Translations under genes and position numbers: made by a program
Shown: positions 59,879 to 64,000 of the stretch, in pieces
How the letters are laid out: every line of letters begins with the position of its first letter
Position numbering within the stretch: the stretch's first letter is position 1
Origin: Pelagibacterium xiamenense
GTDB lineage: Bacteria > Pseudomonadota > Alphaproteobacteria > Rhizobiales > Devosiaceae
Assembly: GCF_021166475.1 (NCBI RefSeq)
Contig: NZ_JAJOYS010000001.1
Span: 682,001 to 746,000, forward strand
Length of the DNA: 64,000 bases
Reading direction: 5' to 3'
The notes under the pieces: model-generated
Told to the model about the DNA's origin: nothing
The model's database searches: none
Seen by the model: the letters and a program-made list of their open reading frames with translations, nothing else

Positions 59879-59896
59879 TTGTCATCCAACTGTCAC
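59879..59896 (+). promoter_or_regulatory. PHO box of the pst operon
   Basis: TTGTCAT-CCAA-CTGTCAC is a 12-of-14 match to the PhoB direct repeat with the exact 4-base spacer, 142 bp upstream of pstS. PhoB bound here would replace a -35 element and activate pstSCAB under phosphate limitation. The rest of the 298-bp gap (59740-60037) shows no gene. Confidence 0.85.
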
Positions 59897-60037
59897 CTGA
59901 GTGACATAGAAGCGTTAGGGGCCGGTTTTAGGGTGCGCCTCCGTCAAGGGTCGAGATCATGCAAAATGCTGGTCTCGTCAGTTTTTCCAAAGGGGGCGCA
60001 AGGCCCTGAAATGCTTTTCAAAGGAAGGCAAGAGATC

Positions 60038-61069
60038 ATGAAGACCGCACTTATGACGAGCGCCGCTGCACTCGTTGTCGCCACGCTCGGCGCGACCGCT
60101 GCGCAGGCGCAGAGCCGTGACACCATCCAGATCGCTGGTTCCTCCACGGTCCTCCCCTTCGCCTCGATCGTTGCTGAAGAATTCGGCGCCGCTTACCCCG
60201 AATTCAACACCCCGGTCGTCGGTTCGGGCGGTTCTTCGGGCGGTCTGCGCCAGTTCTGCGAAGGCGTCGGCGAAAACACCATCGACATCGCGAACGCGTC
60301 GCGCAAAATCCGTGAAGGCGAAATCGAGGCTTGCCACGCTGCAGGTGTTGAAGACATCCGTGAAATCGTGATCGGTTACGACGGCATCGTCTTCGCCGTT
60401 GGCGCCGACAAGGCCGATTTCGCTCTTGAGCCGATCCAGGTCTACAAGGCCCTGGCCGCTCAGGTCCCGATGGACGGCGAAATGGTCGACAATCCCTACA
60501 CCAACTGGTCGGAAATCGACGCTTCCCTGCCTGATCAGGCGATCGCCCTCGCCATCCCGGCCTCCAACCACGGCACCCGCGAAGTGTTCGAGGAAAACGT
60601 CGTGCTGCCGGGCTGTGAAGCTGCCGAGCTGCCCGAAATGGGCGAAGACGAAATGGAAGCGGCTTGCCTTTCGTTCCGCCAGGACGTTGTGGTCGAGATC
60701 GCCGGTGACTACACCGAGACCCTCGCTCGCCTCGAAGCCAACCCCGACACCATGGGCGTCTTCGGTCTTTCGTTCTACGACCAGAACCGCGACACCCTGA
60801 AGGTTGCGACGGTTTCCGGCGTCGAGCCGACCATGGACACGATCGCTGCCGGCGAATACCCGGTGTCGCGTCCGCTCCAGTTCTACGTCAAGGGTCAGCA
60901 CGTCGGCGTGATCCCGGGCATCGAAGAGTACGTTGCTTTCTTCCTTTCCGACGCGATCGCCGGTGCCGGCGGCCGTCTGGAGGAAGCTGGTCTGATCCCG
61001 GCCTCGGCTGATTTCCGCGCTCAGGAAGTTGCCAACTTCAACGAAGGCATCCAGGCTGGCGAAGAATAA
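60038..61069 (+). CDS. pstS: Phosphate-binding protein PstS
   Basis: 343 aa periplasmic phosphate-binding protein. A signal peptide (MKTALMTSAAALVVATLGAT, cut near AQA/QS) precedes the phosphate-loop motifs IAGSSTVLPF and GSGGSSGGLRQFCEG, with RKIREGE and SNHGTREVFEENV. The codon choice is cleaner than its neighbours, in keeping with high expression. A strong AAGGAAGG SD lies upstream; in-frame ATGs further upstream are excluded by the signal peptide. Confidence 0.96.
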   Translation: MKTALMTSAAALVVATLGATAAQAQSRDTIQIAGSSTVLPFASIVAEEFGAAYPEFNTPVVGSGGSSGGLRQFCEGVGENTIDIANASRKIREGEIEACHAAGVEDIREIVIGYDGIVFAVGADKADFALEPIQVYKALAAQVPMDGEMVDNPYTNWSEIDASLPDQAIALAIPASNHGTREVFEENVVLPGCEAAELPEMGEDEMEAACLSFRQDVVVEIAGDYTETLARLEANPDTMGVFGLSFYDQNRDTLKVATVSGVEPTMDTIAAGEYPVSRPLQFYVKGQHVGVIPGIEEYVAFFLSDAIAGAGGRLEEAGLIPASADFRAQEVANFNEGIQAGEE

Positions 61070-61089
61070 GCCGCCGCTTGCATGACATA

Positions 61090-61115
61090 GCGGAAGCGCC
61101 CCGCGGCGCTTCCGC
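61090..61115 (+). terminator. Stem-loop after pstS
   Basis: GCGGAAGCGCC-CCGC-GGCGCTTCCGC is a perfect 11-bp stem with a 4-nt loop, 20 bp after the pstS stop. The U-rich stretch (CTTTTCTTA) begins 7 nt later, so it acts as a partial terminator or 3' stabiliser, favouring PstS over PstCA. Confidence 0.75.
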
Positions 61116-61198
61116 ACCCCGCTTTTCTTAGAGCATTGCTCGAAACGCCATAATACAGGCCCGTGCCAAGGGCTGCGCACAACAGGAAGGCAAACGGA

Positions 61199-62575
61199 AT
61201 GAATGCGTTCATCGTCGCAGCGGTGCTCCTTGTCCTGCTCGGTCTTTCCTATCAGATGGGCTGGTCGAAAAGCCGGGCCATCGCCGGCACGGGGCAGCGC
61301 CTGCATTCCCGTCCTGCCTATCACGGCGCTCGCGTCGCCATATGGGTTCTGGCGCCCGCCATCCTGATCGTCGGCCTCTGGGCCCTTTTCGGTCCGGGTG
61401 TGACCGACGGCTTCATCCGGTCGCAAATTCCGGCCGACATCGCCGCGACACTCGAGCCGGGCCAACTCGTCAATTCGGTCAATCGCATCAAGGCCATCGC
61501 GTCCGGCTATGGCATCATCGGCGAGCCACAGCCCTACGAGGCGGCCGCGGCCGACGCATTGGCCCAGTTCCAGCTCTACAGCTTCCTCGTCGTCATCATT
61601 GCGGCTGCCGGCATCGGCATCCTGGCGCTGCTTTATGCACGCAGCCGGATCGTGCCGGGCCTGCGCGCCCGTAACCAGGTCGAGCGCGTCGTAACGCTCG
61701 GCCTGCTATTGTGCTCGGCGGTTGCCATTCTCACCACTCTGGGCATTGTCGCCTCGCTGCTTGTCGAAGCGATCCGGTTCTTCACCTTCATCAATCCGCT
61801 GGACTTCTTCTTCGGGACGGTCTGGAACCCGCGCTTTTCCACAACGGGCACCGGCGGTGAAGGCGATTATGGCCTCATCCCGTTGCTCTGGGGCACGATC
61901 ATGGTTGCGACGATCGCCATGCTCGTCGCTGTCCCGGTCGGACTTATGGCCGCGATCTATCTCTCGCAATATGCCCACCCCCGCTTGCGCAATGCGGTCA
62001 AGCCGATCATCGAAATTCTCGCGGGCATTCCGACCATCGTCTACGGCTTCTTCGCGCTAGTCACGGTTGGACCGTTCCTTTCGGGTCTGGGCGATGCTGT
62101 CGGGCTTGATATCCGCGCGACCAGCGCGGCGACGGCAGGCCTCGTGATGGGGATCATGATCATCCCCTTCATCTCCTCGCTTTCGGACGACATTCTGCGC
62201 CAGGTGCCGACGTCGCTTCGGGATGGCTCTTTCGGCCTGGGTGCCACGAAGTCCGAAACGATCCGCCGGGTCATCCTGCCCGCTGCCCTGCCAGGCATTG
62301 TCGGCGCGTTCCTGCTCGCGGTTTCGCGCGCTATCGGCGAAACGATGATCGTGGTTCTGGCGGCAGGTAACAGCCCGATCCTGCGGTTCAATCCTTTCGA
62401 GCCGACATCCACGGTTACCGTGACCATCGTGAACCAGCTGACCGGCGACAGCGACTTTGCCGGGCCTCAGTCGCTCGTGGCCTTTGCGCTGGGGCTGACG
62501 CTCTTTGTTCTGACCCTTATCCTCAACGTTGTCGCACTCTACATCGTGCGCCGCTTCCGGGAGCAGTACGACTAG
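61199..62575 (+). CDS. pstC: Phosphate ABC transporter permease PstC
   Basis: 458 aa. The usual PstC core (about residues 200-458, with GVSA-type EAA loop GLGATKSETIRRVILPAALPGI and AVSRAIGETMIV) follows a long N-terminal extension with extra membrane helices, typical of alphaproteobacterial PstC (E. coli PstC is about 320 aa). Start 61199 has an AGGAAGG SD. The stop is 2 bp before pstA. Confidence 0.94.
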   Translation: MNAFIVAAVLLVLLGLSYQMGWSKSRAIAGTGQRLHSRPAYHGARVAIWVLAPAILIVGLWALFGPGVTDGFIRSQIPADIAATLEPGQLVNSVNRIKAIASGYGIIGEPQPYEAAAADALAQFQLYSFLVVIIAAAGIGILALLYARSRIVPGLRARNQVERVVTLGLLLCSAVAILTTLGIVASLLVEAIRFFTFINPLDFFFGTVWNPRFSTTGTGGEGDYGLIPLLWGTIMVATIAMLVAVPVGLMAAIYLSQYAHPRLRNAVKPIIEILAGIPTIVYGFFALVTVGPFLSGLGDAVGLDIRATSAATAGLVMGIMIIPFISSLSDDILRQVPTSLRDGSFGLGATKSETIRRVILPAALPGIVGAFLLAVSRAIGETMIVVLAAGNSPILRFNPFEPTSTVTVTIVNQLTGDSDFAGPQSLVAFALGLTLFVLTLILNVVALYIVRRFREQYD

Positions 62576-62577
62576 CC

Positions 62578-63945
62578 ATGACGGACGCAACCCAGACACT
62601 CACCGGCGACGCGGCGACACAGGCGCGTATTTCCGCGATCCGCTCAGGCCTTGCGAGGCGCCATCGTTCCGAAGCGATCTTCCGCGGACTTGGGATCGGG
62701 GCGATTCTCCTTGCGCTCGCTCTGGTCGGCACGCTGTTCTATCAGGTGTTTTCCAAGGGCACGCCGGCCTTTTTCCAGGCGACCTTGCATCTTGACGTGA
62801 CCTTCTCCGAGGATGTCGTCACCGTCGGGCCGGCGCCGCAGCGGGAACAGGGTATGTCGAACGCCGAGTTCCAGGCGGCGATGCTCGATTGGCGGCGCGG
62901 GCTCGCGCTGGTCAACTGGAACGGGTTGATCGAAGGCGCCGTGCGCGAAAAGGCGCCCGGTTTCGAGATCGATGCAGGCGACATCCGGCAACTGGTGGAT
63001 AACAATGCGGGACTGACCCTGCGCTCGATGTTCGAGAACGATCCAAGCCTATTGGGCCAAACCGTTCCCGTAAGCCTGCTGGCCTCGGCAAATACCGACA
63101 ACTGGCTCAAAGGCACCATCGACCGCAGCCTGCCGGACGACCGGCAGCAGCTGTCCGCCCCCACCCGCGAACTCGCCGACAGGTTCCGCGCCAACGGCGT
63201 CATCGGCATGGATTTCGCCTGGCACATCTTCACCAATACCGACTCGCGCACCGCGCCGGCAGCGGCCGGTCTCGCCGGTGCCTTTGTCGGCTCGCTCTAC
63301 ATGATGGTGGTGGTGATCCTGCTCGCAGTGCCGATCGGGGTCGCAAGCGCGGTCTATCTCGAGGAGTTCGCGCCGCAGAACCGGGCGACGGACCTTATCG
63401 AGGTCAACATCAACAACCTCGCGGCCGTGCCCTCGATCGTATTCGGCCTGCTGGGCGCGGCGGTGTTTATCAACTATTTCCGCCTGCCGATCTCCGCACC
63501 CATCGTCGGCGGCCTCGTGCTCACGCTGATGACGCTGCCCACCATCATCATCGCGACCCGCTCCGCGCTGCGTCAGGTCTCGCCTTCGCTGCGTCAGGCC
63601 GCGCTCGGGCTCGGGGCCTCGCGCACGCAGATGGTGTTCCATCACGTGTTGCCGCTCACCTTTCCGGGCATCCTCACCGCGACCATCATCGGCGTCGCGC
63701 AGGCGCTGGGCGAAACCGCCCCGCTGCTTCTGATCGGCATGAACGCCTTCGTTGCCTCGATCCCCGCGACGCCATTCGACCAGTCCACGGCGCTGCCGGT
63801 GCAGATCTATCTCTGGCAAGGCAACGAAAACCGCAATTTCTTCGAGGCACGGACCTCGGCTGCGATTATGGTCCTTCTGGGCCTGATGATCCTCTTGAAT
63901 GCCATCGCCATCTTCTTGCGCACACGATTGGAGCGCCAAAAATGA
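62578..63945 (+). CDS. pstA: Phosphate ABC transporter permease PstA
   Basis: 455 aa, also with an extended N-terminus: one membrane helix (about 37-58), then a 160-residue extracytoplasmic domain before the permease core. The core has ALGLGASRTQMVFHHVLPLTFPGI (EAA loop) and AQALGETAPLLLIG. It pairs with PstC. The stop overlaps the pstB start by 4 bp. Confidence 0.94.
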   Translation: MTDATQTLTGDAATQARISAIRSGLARRHRSEAIFRGLGIGAILLALALVGTLFYQVFSKGTPAFFQATLHLDVTFSEDVVTVGPAPQREQGMSNAEFQAAMLDWRRGLALVNWNGLIEGAVREKAPGFEIDAGDIRQLVDNNAGLTLRSMFENDPSLLGQTVPVSLLASANTDNWLKGTIDRSLPDDRQQLSAPTRELADRFRANGVIGMDFAWHIFTNTDSRTAPAAAGLAGAFVGSLYMMVVVILLAVPIGVASAVYLEEFAPQNRATDLIEVNINNLAAVPSIVFGLLGAAVFINYFRLPISAPIVGGLVLTLMTLPTIIIATRSALRQVSPSLRQAALGLGASRTQMVFHHVLPLTFPGILTATIIGVAQALGETAPLLLIGMNAFVASIPATPFDQSTALPVQIYLWQGNENRNFFEARTSAAIMVLLGLMILLNAIAIFLRTRLERQK

Positions 63946-64000
63946 CAGTCGAAACCACTATGGACAGGAGCGCCACGCCTCCGATGGACCAAAGCAACGC
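63942..64000 (+). CDS. pstB: Phosphate ABC transporter ATP-binding protein PstB (5' end only)
   Basis: Only the first 19 codons are in the window (MTVETTMDRSATPPMDQSN). The ATG overlaps the pstA stop. No domain is visible; the assignment rests on operon order pstS-C-A-B, which is nearly universal. phoU and phoB would be expected next. Confidence 0.75.
   Translation, partial: MTVETTMDRSATPPMDQSN

Overview
The window is GC-rich, gene-dense DNA from an alphaproteobacterium of the Hyphomicrobiales. A Devosia/Pelagibacterium-like member is my best guess. This rests on a ChvE-GguAB-GguC sugar module, a PcaQ-controlled pcaIJF cluster, an alphaproteobacterial pst operon with long PstC/PstA N-termini, DUF2062 and DUF3422 proteins, and a tiny mRNA with an extended Shine-Dalgarno (SD) sequence. 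I see no rRNA, tRNA, IS element, prophage or CRISPR array. It reads as ordinary chromosome of a nutrient-scavenging heterotroph.

Layout. (1) 1-7612: end of a sugar-binding protein, two ADP-ribosylglycohydrolases, an ABC ATPase, a CaiB-type CoA-transferase and a CitE-type CoA lyase in one tight operon, facing a convergent LacI regulator. (2) 7613-12313: a CUT1 sugar transporter (binding protein, two permeases, ATPase) behind a palindromic LacI-type operator. (3) 12321-14147: recQ. (4) 14339-22877: a GntR regulator, the chvE-gguA-gguB transporter, gguC, a pentonate dehydratase and a sugar 1-dehydrogenase, giving non-phosphorylative L-arabinose/D-galactose oxidation. (5) 22881-32071: an IclR regulator with an aldo/keto reductase, divergent from an oxidative L-fucose-type pathway with its own CUT2 transporter. 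(6) 32175-36031: pcaIJF and divergent pcaQ (beta-ketoadipate pathway). (7) 36032-47462: hrpB, cutC with an overlapping ROK kinase gene, a HerA-like ATPase, a Nudix hydrolase, a PiT phosphate transporter, a DUF2062 protein and a CHASE-PAS-GGDEF-EAL protein. (8) 47463-51483: a possible sRNA, ribN under an FMN riboswitch, a 25-codon mRNA with a 16-nt anti-SD match, and a YtrA-type ABC operon. (9) 51584-56563: a KefB-type antiporter, a RecD2-like helicase, DUF924 and DUF3422. (10) 56560-64000: a sugar kinase and ppk2, divergent from phoR-pstS-pstC-pstA-pstB with PHO boxes.

How it works together. Four sugar ABC transporters or parts of them feed oxidative, non-phosphorylative routes through dehydrogenases, lactonases and dehydratases, each beside its own regulator (LacI, GntR, IclR). 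Aromatic breakdown enters through pcaIJF. Phosphate supply is handled by PhoR/Pst, PiT and PPK2.

The most unusual items are: the extended-SD small mRNA at 48982-49200, whose ORF is enclosed by a 10-bp long-range stem that also places an anti-SD mimic against the SD; the ADP-ribosylglycohydrolase/CoA-transferase/CoA-lyase operon, which looks like an uncharacterised catabolic system; and the ribN leader, whose ribosome-binding site has a perfect 8-nt complement.
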